Below are positions 1-11,826 of a stretch of 64,000 bases of DNA, in pieces (position 1 is the stretch's first letter; every line of letters starts with the position of its first letter). Under the pieces are notes generated by a model. That model saw only the letters and a program-made list of their open reading frames with translations, searched no databases and was not told the DNA's origin. The DNA comes from Bacteroidota bacterium (GTDB lineage: Bacteria > Bacteroidota > Bacteroidia > Bacteroidales > UBA4417). The DNA is taken from assembly GCA_022711175.1 (NCBI GenBank), contig JAKLFM010000011.1:1-64000 (forward strand), read 5' to 3'. The translations under genes were made by a program, and so were the position numbers.

Positions 1-13
1 CTGGAAGTAGTTT

Positions 14-3214
<3,201 letters not shown>

Positions 3215-3276
3215 TTACTATTTGAAACAGACCATTGAACAAGGCGATCACGCTACGGGCATTAATCGCCGGACTG

Positions 3277-4503
3277 CTACTCCTGGTTAAACACTTTATT
3301 CATCACCAGTGCCACAGTACCCATCAAACCGGCATTGTTTCCGAGTTCGGAGGTCACGATCTGTGCATCGCGCCTGATTTTGGAGATGGTGTATTTGTTG
3401 AGGTTCTGTTGAATGGGATCAATAAGGTAATTTTCGGCACGGGTAAGTTCGCCACCTACGATAATGAGTTCGGGGTTGAAGATGTGGATAAGCACGGCAA
3501 TGCCTTTCCCAAGCTGTTCGCCGATGCTGGCGAGCAACCCGATGGCAAACTGGTCGCCGCGGTGTGCAGCTTCGAGGATCAGGTCGCTGTTGATATTCTC
3601 GGGATTGTTATCGGCCAGTGTATGCAGCAGCGAGGTGGCGCCGGCTTCGAGTTCCCTTCGTGCTTTCTTTATCATGGTAGTACCGGAGGCAAGTGTTTCG
3701 AGGCATCCTATTTTACCACAATAGCACAGTTCGCCTTCGGGATCAACCTGTATGTGGCCAAACTCACCCGAGAAGCCCGAGTTGCCAACATATAATTTAC
3801 CGTTGAGTATCATGCCAAGCCCAATGCCCGAGCCTATGTTGAGGCACAGTACATTGCTCTTGCCTTTTGCCAGCCCGAAAGCCTGTTCGCCCAGGGCCAT
3901 GGCGCGGGTATCGTGCTCAACAAAAACAGGATGATTGAGCATGTTTTCAAACATAATGGTGGCAGGCTTTTCCTCATGCAGATAGCTATAGGTTATACCT
4001 GTATGTATATCGATTAGGCCGGGCATGGCGATGCCGATGCCGATAAGCTTATTATCGTCGATTCCCGATTCCTGGAGGTAATCTATGACCGATTTTTGCA
4101 GAAACGAGAGTATATTCTCCTGTGTTTCAAGGCCTTCGTTTAAAACCTTGATTTTAGCTGCCGGCTGATTGTGGAAATCGAACAGCCCTATCCTTACATA
4201 AAACCTGTTCACATCAATGCCCATTACATACCGCGAAACCGGGTTGATGCCATATAAATTCGGCCGCCTGCCGCCACTCGATGAACCAATGCCTTCTTCA
4301 AGTATCAGTTGGTCAGCCATCAGCTCGTCAATAGCCCTGGTGATGGTGGGGGTACTCATACGTATGCTCTTGCTGAGTTCGGGTATTGATTTGCAGCCAC
4401 TGCGGTAAAGCTCTTCGAGAATTAATATTTTTAACAAATTCTTCTTCGACAGGTTGGCTTTTGTACCGGTTTCGGCAGAGCCAAAAAGTAATTGAGCATT
4501 CAT
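3277..4503 (-). CDS. ROK-family transcriptional regulator (NagC/Mlc/XylR type)
   Basis: The 408-residue protein has an N-terminal winged helix-turn-helix (about residues 20-85, with SIPELSKSIRMSTPTITRAI) followed by a ROK sugar-kinase-like domain. The ROK zinc motif is intact (CYCGKIGCLE, Cys-x-Cys-x4-Cys). A glycine-rich segment NIGSGIGLGM precedes it, as in the family. NagC, Mlc and XylR are known to repress sugar genes until they bind sugar or sugar phosphate. Here the gene precedes the beta-galactosidase in the same direction, so it most likely controls that gene and itself. A 9-bp-arm palindrome at 4720-4742 in the upstream gap resembles ROK operators. Some ROK proteins are active kinases, but the DNA-binding domain favours a regulator. 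Confidence 0.9.
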   Translation of the reverse strand: MNAQLLFGSAETGTKANLSKKNLLKILILEELYRSGCKSIPELSKSIRMSTPTITRAIDELMADQLILEEGIGSSSGGRRPNLYGINPVSRYVMGIDVNRFYVRIGLFDFHNQPAAKIKVLNEGLETQENILSFLQKSVIDYLQESGIDDNKLIGIGIAMPGLIDIHTGITYSYLHEEKPATIMFENMLNHPVFVEHDTRAMALGEQAFGLAKGKSNVLCLNIGSGIGLGMILNGKLYVGNSGFSGEFGHIQVDPEGELCYCGKIGCLETLASGTTMIKKARRELEAGATSLLHTLADNNPENINSDLILEAAHRGDQFAIGLLASIGEQLGKGIAVLIHIFNPELIIVGGELTRAENYLIDPIQQNLNKYTISKIRRDAQIVTSELGNNAGLMGTVALVMNKVFNQE

Positions 4504-4719
4504 GGTATTGATTTAATGTATTTTATAGAAAGTTGTTGCTGCTGTATTTCAAAACCATCCCTTTGTTTCCTTAGCGCAGGTAAACTTATGAAAAAAAATA
4601 TCAATATTTACCGACATAGTTAAATTTATTAGAAAGAAATTATCAGTTAATACAGCCTGAGGCTTAAAGGGTTGATTTTACTGATATTGACAAAGTAATG
4701 ACAGAAACTTCACCTCAGT

Positions 4720-4742
4720 TATTTGTGATTTATTCACAAATA
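4720..4742. promoter_or_regulatory. Palindrome, candidate ROK operator
   Basis: Arms TATTTGTGA and TCACAAATA are perfect inverted repeats of 9 bp separated by TTTAT. The ATTT...AAAT edge pattern is reminiscent of NagC/Mlc sites. It lies 217 bp upstream of the ROK gene start. Operator function is inferred. Confidence 0.45.
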
Positions 4743-4830
4743 GCCGGCATCATATATTTACCGATGGAAGCTTGATAGATAATGATGACTTAAAGTCAGG
4801 AGTAAAGTCCGGCATTACCTTTTAAGTTTA

Positions 4831-4838
4831 TACTTTTG
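4831..4838 (+). promoter_or_regulatory. Bacteroidota -7 box upstream of methyltransferase
   Basis: TACTTTTG matches TAnnTTTG and ends 18 bp before the ATG at 4857, so the leader would be very short. No clear TTTG was found at the -33 spacing. Confidence 0.5.
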
Positions 4839-4856
4839 CCCTCTTAAAACAACGAT

Positions 4857-5612
4857 ATGCAAACAGCCGAACGCAGCTCAGTGCAGGACCCTTCAGAACA
4901 GGTAATCTATAACCGTTGCCTTTTTGCTTACGAAGCATCAAAACCGGCTGTTGCCGGCAGTGTGATTGAACTGGGCAGCGGCGAAGGTTACGGAATACAA
5001 TTACTGGCTCCTTTGGCAGCTCAATACCTGGCTATCGACAAGTTTGAACCCGTTTTGCCTGCCGGCGGAAATATTGAATTCAGGAAACTGTTGTTGCCTT
5101 CGCTTGCCGGTATTCCGGATAATTCTTTTGATGCGGCTTTTACCTTCCAGGTGATCGAGCATATAAAAGATGACAGGGAATTTTTAAAGGAGATCTACCG
5201 TGTGCTGAAGCCCGGAGGCCGGTTACTCTTAACCACCCCGAACAGGCTGATGACCCTCACGCGCAATCCCTGGCACGTGCGTGAGTACACACAACCGGAA
5301 CTTCATAAACTGGCAGCCGGCATATTCCCCGAAGTTGAAGTGAAAGGCGTTTTCGGCAATTCAAAGGTGATGGAATATTACAACCGGAACAAGGAATCGG
5401 TGAGGCGTATTATGCGTTTCGACTTCCTTGACCTTCAGTACCGTCTGCCTCGCCGGCTGCTGCAAATTCCCTACGACATTATGAACAGGCTTAACCGAAG
5501 GAAACTCCTTACTTCAAATACGGGTCTTGTCAATACAATTACAACCGACGATTTTTTTCTTTCATCATATACTGACGAGGCGCTCGACCTTTACCTTGTT
5601 GCTCAAAAGTGA
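4857..5612 (+). CDS. Class I SAM-dependent methyltransferase
   Basis: 251 residues with a methyltransferase type 11 fold. Motif I is IELGSGEGYGIQLL (about residues 37-50), and the post-I acidic residue is in LAIDKFEP. The segment FTFQVIEHIKDDREFLKEIY is the classic motif with the EHI turn, and LKPGGRLLLTTPNR follows. The substrate cannot be deduced. Such proteins often methylate lipids, quinones or glycans, but no pathway partner is adjacent. The gene appears monocistronic: a -7 box lies just upstream, and 173 bp separate it from the pyrophosphatase. Confidence 0.85.
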   Translation: MQTAERSSVQDPSEQVIYNRCLFAYEASKPAVAGSVIELGSGEGYGIQLLAPLAAQYLAIDKFEPVLPAGGNIEFRKLLLPSLAGIPDNSFDAAFTFQVIEHIKDDREFLKEIYRVLKPGGRLLLTTPNRLMTLTRNPWHVREYTQPELHKLAAGIFPEVEVKGVFGNSKVMEYYNRNKESVRRIMRFDFLDLQYRLPRRLLQIPYDIMNRLNRRKLLTSNTGLVNTITTDDFFLSSYTDEALDLYLVAQK

Positions 5613-5785
5613 CATAAGAGGTTGTCGCAGTTGATTGGTATCACCGGCAATATTTTTATTGACACAGTTCTCTTTGATAAATCATAATTTTTGTAGTATT
5701 GTGCATCCCAAATACTCCCGTTACCAACCTGAGTATCCATTGCGAAAACAACAATTACTTTAAATAATCACCTAAACCTGTTCGT

Positions 5786-7993
5786 ATGTTTTCAGCATTC
5801 CCGACCATTTTCTGGCTGGTTCCGACAAGTTCGGTACTGGCGCTTTTGTTTGCCTACTATTTCTTCAAAGATATGATGGGCTATGACGAAGGCACCGACC
5901 TGATGAAAAAAATTGCCTCTCATGTTCGTAAAGGGGCTATGGCTTACCTCAGGCAGCAATACAAGGTTGTGACCATTGTGTTTATCATCCTTGCTGCTTT
6001 ATTTGCTTTCCTGGCGTATGTTTTGAAGATTCAAAATCCCTTTGTGCCGTTTGCCTTCATTACCGGTGGGTTTTTCTCTGGTCTTGCAGGTTATTTCGGT
6101 ATGAAAACGGCAACTTATGCTTCGGCTCGAGCCGCTAATTCTGCAAATCAATCGCTCAATAAAGGATTGGTAGTCGCTTTCAGGAGCGGTGCAGTAATGG
6201 GCTTGGTGGTTGTAGGCCTCGGTTTACTCGATATTTCTATCTGGTTCTGGATTCTCAACCAGATTTATCCCGCTGCTGCCACACCTGACGGAGCTAACCT
6301 CAACATCATCACAACAACAACGCTTACCTTCGGTATGGGTGCATCAACCCAGGCACTGTTTGCCCGCGTTGGTGGCGGTATTTTCACCAAAGCTGCCGAT
6401 GTTGGTGCCGACCTGGTTGGGAAGGTGGAAGCCGGTATTCCGGAGGACGATCCCCGCAACCCTGCCACCATTGCCGATAACGTTGGCGATAATGTTGGCG
6501 ATGTCGCCGGTATGGGCGCCGACCTTTACGAATCGTACTGCGGGGCAGTGCTTTCAACAGCATGCCTTGGCGCTGCCGGTTTCATCAGCCGCGGCGTTGA
6601 TATGCAGTTCAAGGCTGTAATCGCTCCTATGGTGATTGCGGCTATCGGTATTCTGCTCTCAATTTTCGGTATCTTCCTGGTGCGCACCAAAGAAGGAGCT
6701 AGCCAGAAACAACTCCTCAGGTCGCTGGGTTTTGGTGTAAATTCCTCAGCGGTCGGCATTGCAATTTTCTCCTTTTTGGTGCTTTATTTTCTTGGGTTAC
6801 CAAATTATACCGGGATATGGCTCGCCATGGTTGCCGGACTGCTGGCAGGTATTGGTATTGGTCAGTCCACCGAGTATTTTACCTCTTCGTCATACAATCC
6901 AACAAAAAAAATTGCCAGCGCTGCCAAAACCGGTCCTGCAACTGTGATCATCTCAGGCGTGGGAACAGGTATGATTTCAACGGCAATTCCTGTTCTCATT
7001 GTTGGCGCTGCCATCATCCTTTCATTCGGATTTGCTTCGGCATGGAATTTCGCCGATTTTAGCATGGGACTTTACGGTATTGCCATTGCAGCTGTTGGTA
7101 TGTTGTCAACACTCGGTATTACACTGGCAACCGATGCTTACGGCCCCATCGCTGATAATGCCGGCGGCAATGCCGAAATGAGCCATCTCGGCCCCGAAGT
7201 GCGCAAACGTACCGATGCCCTCGATTCATTAGGAAATACAACGGCCGCTACCGGCAAAGGTTTTGCCATAGGCTCGGCTGCTTTGACTGCACTTGCGCTG
7301 CTTGCATCATTTCTCGAAGAAGCACGTCTCGGAATGATCCATTTCCATCCCGATAACCCTGCAACGGCACAACTTAGTAACGGAAACCTTATGGAAGTGC
7401 TCAAAGTGTTCGATGTCACCTTCATGAACCCGCGGGTGCTTGTGGGCAGCTTTATCGGCGGTATGGCTGCTTTCCTGTTCTGCGGACTTACGATGAACGC
7501 GGTAGGACGCGCAGCGCAGAAAATGGTTGAAGAGGTACGTCGCCAGTTCCGCGAAATTAAAGGCATCCTCACCGGCGAAGCTGAACCCGAATATGCCCGT
7601 TGCGTTGCCATTTCAACGAAAGCCGCTCAGCGCGAAATGCTGTTCCCGTCGATGCTGGCAATCTTCATTCCAATACTTACCGGTATGCTGCTCGGCGTTC
7701 CCGGTGTAATGGGACTTCTGCTCGGCAGTACAATCACCGGTTTCATTCTTGCCGTATTCATGGCCAACGCAGGCGGCGCCTGGGACAATGCCAAGAAATA
7801 TATCGAAGAAGGCAACTTTGGCGGCAAACACAGCGATGCTCACAAGGCAGCCGTTACCGGCGATACTGTTGGCGATCCGTTTAAGGATACTTCAGGCCCC
7901 AGCCTCAACATCCTCATTAAACTCATGACGATGGTTTCGATTGTGATGGTTGGCGTAACGCTCACCTTCAACATTCTTATTTACGGCTTGTAA
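5786..7993 (+). CDS. hppA: Membrane-bound ion-translocating pyrophosphatase, K+-dependent type
   Basis: Integral membrane pyrophosphatase of 735 residues with about 16 hydrophobic segments. It couples PPi hydrolysis to Na+ and/or H+ export. The catalytic loop is complete: DVGADLVGK at residues 205-213, then [17 protein letters not shown] and [11 protein letters not shown]. The cation-dependence site reads [10 protein letters not shown] (residues 483-492). The first Ala (487) occupies the position that is Ala in K+-dependent and Lys in K+-independent enzymes, so this is the K+-dependent class, which contains all known Na+ pumps. Whether Na+, H+ or both are pumped cannot be read here. The Na+-NQR elsewhere in the window fits a sodium-based economy. 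It appears monocistronic and is followed by a hairpin at 8018-8042. Confidence 0.96.
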   Translation: MFSAFPTIFWLVPTSSVLALLFAYYFFKDMMGYDEGTDLMKKIASHVRKGAMAYLRQQYKVVTIVFIILAALFAFLAYVLKIQNPFVPFAFITGGFFSGLAGYFGMKTATYASARAANSANQSLNKGLVVAFRSGAVMGLVVVGLGLLDISIWFWILNQIYPAAATPDGANLNIITTTTLTFGMGASTQALFARVGGGIFTKAADVGADLVGKVEAGIPEDDPRNPATIADNVGDNVGDVAGMGADLYESYCGAVLSTACLGAAGFISRGVDMQFKAVIAPMVIAAIGILLSIFGIFLVRTKEGASQKQLLRSLGFGVNSSAVGIAIFSFLVLYFLGLPNYTGIWLAMVAGLLAGIGIGQSTEYFTSSSYNPTKKIASAAKTGPATVIISGVGTGMISTAIPVLIVGAAIILSFGFASAWNFADFSMGLYGIAIAAVGMLSTLGITLATDAYGPIADNAGGNAEMSHLGPEVRKRTDALDSLGNTTAATGKGFAIGSAALTALALLASFLEEARLGMIHFHPDNPATAQLSNGNLMEVLKVFDVTFMNPRVLVGSFIGGMAAFLFCGLTMNAVGRAAQKMVEEVRRQFREIKGILTGEAEPEYARCVAISTKAAQREMLFPSMLAIFIPILTGMLLGVPGVMGLLLGSTITGFILAVFMANAGGAWDNAKKYIEEGNFGGKHSDAHKAAVTGDTVGDPFKDTSGPSLNILIKLMTMVSIVMVGVTLTFNILIYGL

Positions 7994-8017
7994 AACAGGT
8001 TATTAACACAAATACCG

Positions 8018-8042
8018 AAGGCCGCCCGGTTTGGACGGCCTT
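8018..8042. terminator. Terminator-like hairpin after hppA (copy 1)
   Basis: The 10-bp arms AAGGCCGCCC and GGACGGCCTT pair with one C-A mismatch around a GGTTT loop, 24 bp after the hppA stop. The following sequence is only moderately T-rich. It is a near-exact copy of the hairpin at 8551-8575. Confidence 0.6.
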
Positions 8043-8325
8043 CACTGTTTCGTGCCTATTGGAAATATTACGATGCTCAACTTTTGAAAATCGGCGTCCG
8101 AAGGATTGCTGCGTTTTTTTTGATGACTTTATGAGCCGGAATGTGACAATCTGCCGGACGACCGACCTAATGAAAATTATGTAGCCATTCAAGGTGAAGC
8201 TCGCGCTGCAGGCTTCGGTAAGCGATACAGAAGCATGCGCGGGTTCGCGCGCAGGCGCGGCTTGTGTCGCGTGAAAGAGATTCACCGTAGAAAACAAGTA
8301 ATTTTCATACAGTCTTGATTTTTAC

Positions 8326-8351
8326 TCCACTTTGTATCAAGACAAAGTGGA
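8326..8351. repeat. Hairpin element, 9-bp perfect stem
   Basis: Arms TCCACTTTG and CAAAGTGGA enclose an 8-nt loop, followed by AAAGAAAAA. It resembles in form the hairpin at 10585-10618, suggesting a dispersed palindrome family. Confidence 0.5.
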
Positions 8352-8550
8352 AAAGAAAAATTGCAAGATTTTTGTTATCCTCAACCTACCACTTTGATTC
8401 AATGTTGTCATGATGGTCATACTTCTATGGATTCAATGTTACACGAACCAATTTATAAATGTGCAGGTAACTGCCTTGGGCAGTTTAAATTCATCATTAT
8501 CAAAAGGTTAAACATATCAGCTTTCCCGAATATTACCAGCGGAAATACGA

Positions 8551-8575
8551 AAGGCCGCCCGGTTTGGACGGCCTT
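8551..8575. terminator. Terminator-like hairpin for the PNGase F-like gene (copy 2)
   Basis: Same hairpin as at 8018-8042, with homology extending over about 46 bp in the same orientation. Read leftward, it lies 26 bp after the stop of the gene at 8601-10514 and is followed by TTTCGTATTT, so it can act as that gene's terminator. Confidence 0.6.
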
Positions 8576-8600
8576 CCCTGTTTCATACCCCGGCAGGAAC

Positions 8601-10514
8601 TTACTCCTTATTAAACCGTTTCTTATACTTTCGTTCCCCGTTTACCTGCACCTCAAAGAAATACCTTCCCGAAGGCAAATGGCTCACATCAATCGCCGTT
8701 TCGCGGTTGCTCAAATTGAGAAACAAATGGTCCTCGAGAAGCTGGTTTTCCGAACCCCTTATCAGCACGTGAATATCCGATGGTTTGGAAGCCAGGCAGT
8801 CGAAGGTGAGTTTATCCTTCACCCTGAGCGGGTACACGCCAAAGGCAAAAGTGGTAATGCTGGTATCGGCTTTGAAATCAGGGGTTGCCGTGAAGGCAAG
8901 ATGCTGGCCGCTGCCGCAGTCGCTTTCAAACGCATACAACAGGTTGCCTTTGATATCCATTAGTCGCAGGTAACCACGTCCCTGTTCAGGTTCGAACCAA
9001 AACTCCAAACCGTTGCCGGTGCTGTCCTGCAGGAAAAGCTCATAACAGCCCGGATCGAACCGGATGGTATCGTAATAGGTGGTGTTGGCTTTAAAGGTAT
9101 TGCTGTTGCGGTTAAATACAATTCCTCCGAAAGCATTCATAATGAACACTTTATTGTCGAAAGGATGGTTGTTGGTGCGGAACTGAACCACAACTTCGGT
9201 GGGCATAAGCACCGGCGAACTAAAGGTTGACTGCAGCCGGTTGTCATAGTTCCATTCATCTTTAGCACCATTGGGTGAAGTGGCAAATGCAAAAAATGTG
9301 TTGCTGCCTTTTTTATAATCAACAGGCCCGCGCAGGCTCACGACTGCAGTTTCATTGAACCTTAGGTTTCCATGCCAGTTGTGTGTCCTGGTTTTATAAC
9401 CCTCAGTGCCATAATAGATTACTGCCGAAGTAAGATTTCTCCTTCCCATATTCCTGATCACAATTCGCGGTTCGCAGCAAATCGGGTTTATGCGGCTAAA
9501 CTCGCTGCTGCTGCCTGGCGCTATGATTTTTTCCACTGCCACATCGTTCGAGTTATTGGGCGATCGATACTGTATAAGGTAAGAGGCGATGTTTTCGTGC
9601 GCCTCCACCTTGCCGGTAGCCCTGTAAGGTTCCATATCCATGTCAATGGTCTGTGTTCCCGATTTCAGGTTCAGGTCGATGATGTCGGGTTGCTGCAGAT
9701 TGCCGGGACACCAGTATCCGCGATCAAAAATCCATGTTCCGCCCTGAGGATACAAAGGATTGTCACCACACTTCTTCCATATGTTGCGCCGGTCAACCAC
9801 GCGGCCATTGAGCTTGATGTCGCGGTAGCGTGAACAAAACTCGCTGCAACCCCTTGGCTCATCCATGCCGTGTCCGGTATGCTGAATGCGCAGCCGCCCG
9901 ATCGAAGCACGGGCATCGGTACTGAATTCAATAGGAGCCAGCTTGGTTTCTATGCTCTCCTTCGGATCGCCGTAGGTGTATTCGTCCTGCCACAGTTTTG
10001 TAATGGAGATTGCATCGGCAGCCGGTGTGCCTGTGATGATATCGAACTTTATCGTCAATGCCCAGCCAACGGTAACAGGCTCGTAGCCGGTGTGCATATA
10101 ATCAATTTCAACCTTATCGCGCAGCAGCATGGAAAAATCGGTCACGTCAACCGTCCAGCCATATTTCCAGTCGCTGCTGAAAATGCTTCCGTAAGGGGTG
10201 AGCATCCTGCCGATTTCATAATCTCCGGCATCGGCGCCGTTGCCTCCTTTGTGTTTCACATAAATATGGTCGAGGTAATCCCAGTGGGCACAGGGCATGG
10301 TATCGGGGCAGCCGAGCGTCACGGTCATCATGATCCTGCGCACATCGGTGCTGTTACCGGGGAAATTGCCCCAGGCAGGGTAATGTTTAACGCCCTGCGA
10401 CGGATCGGTGGTGACGAGCACACGGTTGTGGGTGACGATGCTGAGTGTGTCGGGGGTGCGGGCGCTTAGCAGCAAAGCATTGATGATAATGAGAAACAAA
10501 AGCAGGTATTTCAT
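8601..10514 (-). CDS. PNGase F-like peptide:N-glycosidase with T9SS sorting domain
   Basis: 637 residues with a signal peptide (1-18). Residues about 50-330 resemble PNGase F, which removes asparagine-linked glycans from glycoproteins. Two catalytic positions of the Elizabethkingia enzyme are recognisable: Asp79 in CAHWDYLD (D60 equivalent) and Glu225 in RGCSEFC (E206 equivalent). The shared contexts YEIGRMLTPYGS and DRGYWCPG are also present. I could not place the third catalytic Glu (E118) with confidence. The C-terminal 75 residues, with FGVYPL, LPSGRYFFEVQ and a basic end KKRF, look like a type IX secretion type A sorting domain, so the protein is probably surface-attached or released. 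It is much longer than the PNGase F core (about 315 residues). The middle region, 330-550, is unassigned beta-rich sequence. Confidence 0.82.
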   Translation of the reverse strand: MKYLLLFLIIINALLLSARTPDTLSIVTHNRVLVTTDPSQGVKHYPAWGNFPGNSTDVRRIMMTVTLGCPDTMPCAHWDYLDHIYVKHKGGNGADAGDYEIGRMLTPYGSIFSSDWKYGWTVDVTDFSMLLRDKVEIDYMHTGYEPVTVGWALTIKFDIITGTPAADAISITKLWQDEYTYGDPKESIETKLAPIEFSTDARASIGRLRIQHTGHGMDEPRGCSEFCSRYRDIKLNGRVVDRRNIWKKCGDNPLYPQGGTWIFDRGYWCPGNLQQPDIIDLNLKSGTQTIDMDMEPYRATGKVEAHENIASYLIQYRSPNNSNDVAVEKIIAPGSSSEFSRINPICCEPRIVIRNMGRRNLTSAVIYYGTEGYKTRTHNWHGNLRFNETAVVSLRGPVDYKKGSNTFFAFATSPNGAKDEWNYDNRLQSTFSSPVLMPTEVVVQFRTNNHPFDNKVFIMNAFGGIVFNRNSNTFKANTTYYDTIRFDPGCYELFLQDSTGNGLEFWFEPEQGRGYLRLMDIKGNLLYAFESDCGSGQHLAFTATPDFKADTSITTFAFGVYPLRVKDKLTFDCLASKPSDIHVLIRGSENQLLEDHLFLNLSNRETAIDVSHLPSGRYFFEVQVNGERKYKKRFNKE

Positions 10515-10584
10515 GAGATATGGTAGGTTTAAATTTTTAATGACATTTTTTAACGTGTTGAAAATCAGATGTTAATTTGAAGTC

Positions 10585-10618
10585 TTACTTTCTTTTGTCT
10601 TGCCACAAAAGAAAGTAA
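10585..10618. repeat. Hairpin element, 13-bp perfect stem
   Basis: Arms TTACTTTCTTTTG and CAAAAGAAAGTAA pair perfectly around an 8-nt loop TCTTGCCA, followed by CAAAGAAAAAG. It lies between divergent genes, so it is unlikely to be a simple terminator. I recall similar TTGTCTTG-centred palindromes as common in Bacteroidota intergenic DNA, but could not check this. Confidence 0.55.
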
Positions 10619-10721
10619 CAAAGAAAAAGTCAGTCACTCAGGACCAACCTTTGTTCGTATATAGGGCGTGGGTTTTCACTTTAATTTAATTCCCGGCTAT
10701 TCTTATTCCGGCAAAGAAAGT

Positions 10722-10729
10722 TAATTTTG
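10722..10729 (+). promoter_or_regulatory. -7 box upstream of yebC
   Basis: TAATTTTG matches TAnnTTTG 59 bp before the yebC ATG. No TTTG was found at the expected -33 spacing. Confidence 0.4.
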
Positions 10730-10788
10730 CGCCGCTTTCCGGCATCACCGGAAATAAAATTTTCACATCAAAGCTAACAATCCGACAA

Positions 10789-11499
10789 ATGGGAAGAGCA
10801 TTTGAATTTCGCAAGGCGCGCAAACTGAAACGATGGGGCAATATGGCCCGTACCTTCACAAAATTAGGCAAGGAAATAGAAATAGCCGTGAAATCGGGAG
10901 GCGCCGATCCAAGCGGAAATCCCAGGCTCAGGCTGCTTATTCAGACCGCCCGCAGCGAAAACATGCCCAAGGATAACATTGAAAGAGCCATCAAACGCGC
11001 TGTTTCGAAAGACTCGACCGACTACAAGGACGTGGTGTACGAAGGGTATGGCCCTTACGGCATTGCTGTTGTGGTTGAAACCGCCACCGACAACCCCACC
11101 CGCACGGTGGCCAACGTACGCAGCTATTTCAACCGTTATAGCGGCAGCCTCGGCACCACCGGCATGACCGACTTCCTGTTCGACCGCAAATGCACTTTTA
11201 AAGTGGCCATGAAGGAAGGCCTCGACCTAGAAGAGCTTGAACTTGAGCTGATTGACTATGGCCTCGACGAAATTTTCGTGGATGAAGGCGAGATTATGAT
11301 CTATGCCGAATTCCAGAGTTTCGGGCCAATACAGAAATACCTTGAGGAGAATAAGTTCGAGATCAGGAGTTTTGCCTTTGAACGCATACCACACGAAACC
11401 AAAGAGTTAACTCCCGAACAGCAGGCCGAAGTGGATAAACTGCTCGAACGGCTTGAAGAGGACGACGACGTTACCAACGTATTTCACAACATGCGGTAG
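10789..11499 (+). CDS. yebC: YebC/PmpR/TACO1 family protein
   Basis: 236 residues, full length for the family. The N-terminus MGRAFEFRKARKLKRW and the downstream FTKLGKEIEIAVKSGG are hallmark sequences, followed by the conserved NMPKDNIERAIKRA and YEGYGPYG blocks. The family was long annotated as transcriptional regulators. Recent work on YebC and mitochondrial TACO1 places it at the ribosome, helping translation through polyproline or difficult stretches. It is cytoplasmic and appears monocistronic, with a TAATTTTG box upstream. It is followed by 327 bp of repeat-containing intergenic DNA. Confidence 0.95.
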   Translation: MGRAFEFRKARKLKRWGNMARTFTKLGKEIEIAVKSGGADPSGNPRLRLLIQTARSENMPKDNIERAIKRAVSKDSTDYKDVVYEGYGPYGIAVVVETATDNPTRTVANVRSYFNRYSGSLGTTGMTDFLFDRKCTFKVAMKEGLDLEELELELIDYGLDEIFVDEGEIMIYAEFQSFGPIQKYLEENKFEIRSFAFERIPHETKELTPEQQAEVDKLLERLEEDDDVTNVFHNMR

Positions 11500-11581
11500 C
11501 TGCTGCATGCAATCATACTGACCTGCACCAATATTTCAGACTTCTTATCTTGGCCTGCTCCTTCGCCATTTGGTGCCATTT

Positions 11582-11763
11582 TTACATTTGCTGTTTGTTA
11601 ATCATCATTTTACATTCTCCGGGGATGATCTCACCCGCAGCTTCACGCCCCTGTATCCCTGAAAGGAGCTGCCCACGCTTCCGCATTTAAAGCTTTCCCG
11701 GAATCCAGCCACTCTTACATTTGCTGTTTGTTAATTGCCATTTTACATTCTTCAGGGATGATC
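11582..11763 (+). repeat. Direct repeat pair, 49 bp each
   Basis: Copies lie at 11582-11630 and 11715-11763. Both begin TTACATTTGCTGTTTGTTAA, both contain CATTTTACATTCT and both end GGGATGATC, with about five differences. A partial echo (TTTGTTAATTTTACATTC) occurs near 40467, suggesting a dispersed family. Confidence 0.65.
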
Positions 11764-11773
11764 ATGATTCAAT

Positions 11774-11798
11774 AAAAAAAGCCGCACAAAGGCGGCTT
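11774..11798 (-). terminator. Intrinsic terminator of rpsP
   Basis: Arms AAGCCGC and GCGGCTT (loop ACAAAG) at 11779-11798 are followed, on the minus strand, by a T-run (11774-11780). It starts about 28 bp after the rpsP stop codon. Confidence 0.85.
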
Positions 11799-11826
11799 GT
11801 AATCGTATTTTCAGAAATCCCTGAAA

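Larger units (their letters stand above)
4504..4856. other. Intergenic region between divergent genes
   Basis: 353 bp without a credible gene, AT-rich, between the ROK regulator (leftward) and the methyltransferase (rightward). It holds a 23-bp palindrome (4720-4742), a pair of 7-bp inverted arms TATCAGT/ACTGATA at 4641-4647 and 4680-4686, and a TACTTTTG -7 box at 4831-4838 for the rightward gene. No clear -7 box was seen for the ROK gene. Confidence 0.7.
7994..8600. other. Repeat-rich convergent intergenic region
   Basis: 607 bp between convergent genes with no credible coding sequence. It contains two near-identical terminator-like hairpins (8018-8042 and 8551-8575), a 9-bp-stem hairpin (8326-8351) and a small hairpin with arms AACTGCC/GGCAGTT near 8470-8487. 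A GC-rich, CGCG-containing patch lies near 8206-8272. Confidence 0.6.
11500..11826. other. Convergent intergenic region with duplicated 49-bp segment
   Basis: 327 bp between yebC and rpsP. It contains two copies of a 49-bp segment (11582-11630 and 11715-11763) and the rpsP terminator at 11774-11798. No coding sequence is credible. Confidence 0.6.

Noticed and set aside
8361-8963. A 200-residue rightward frame in the convergent gap and over the PNGase F-like C-terminus
   Set aside because: It runs through the terminator hairpin and lies opposite the sorting domain; no recognisable features.
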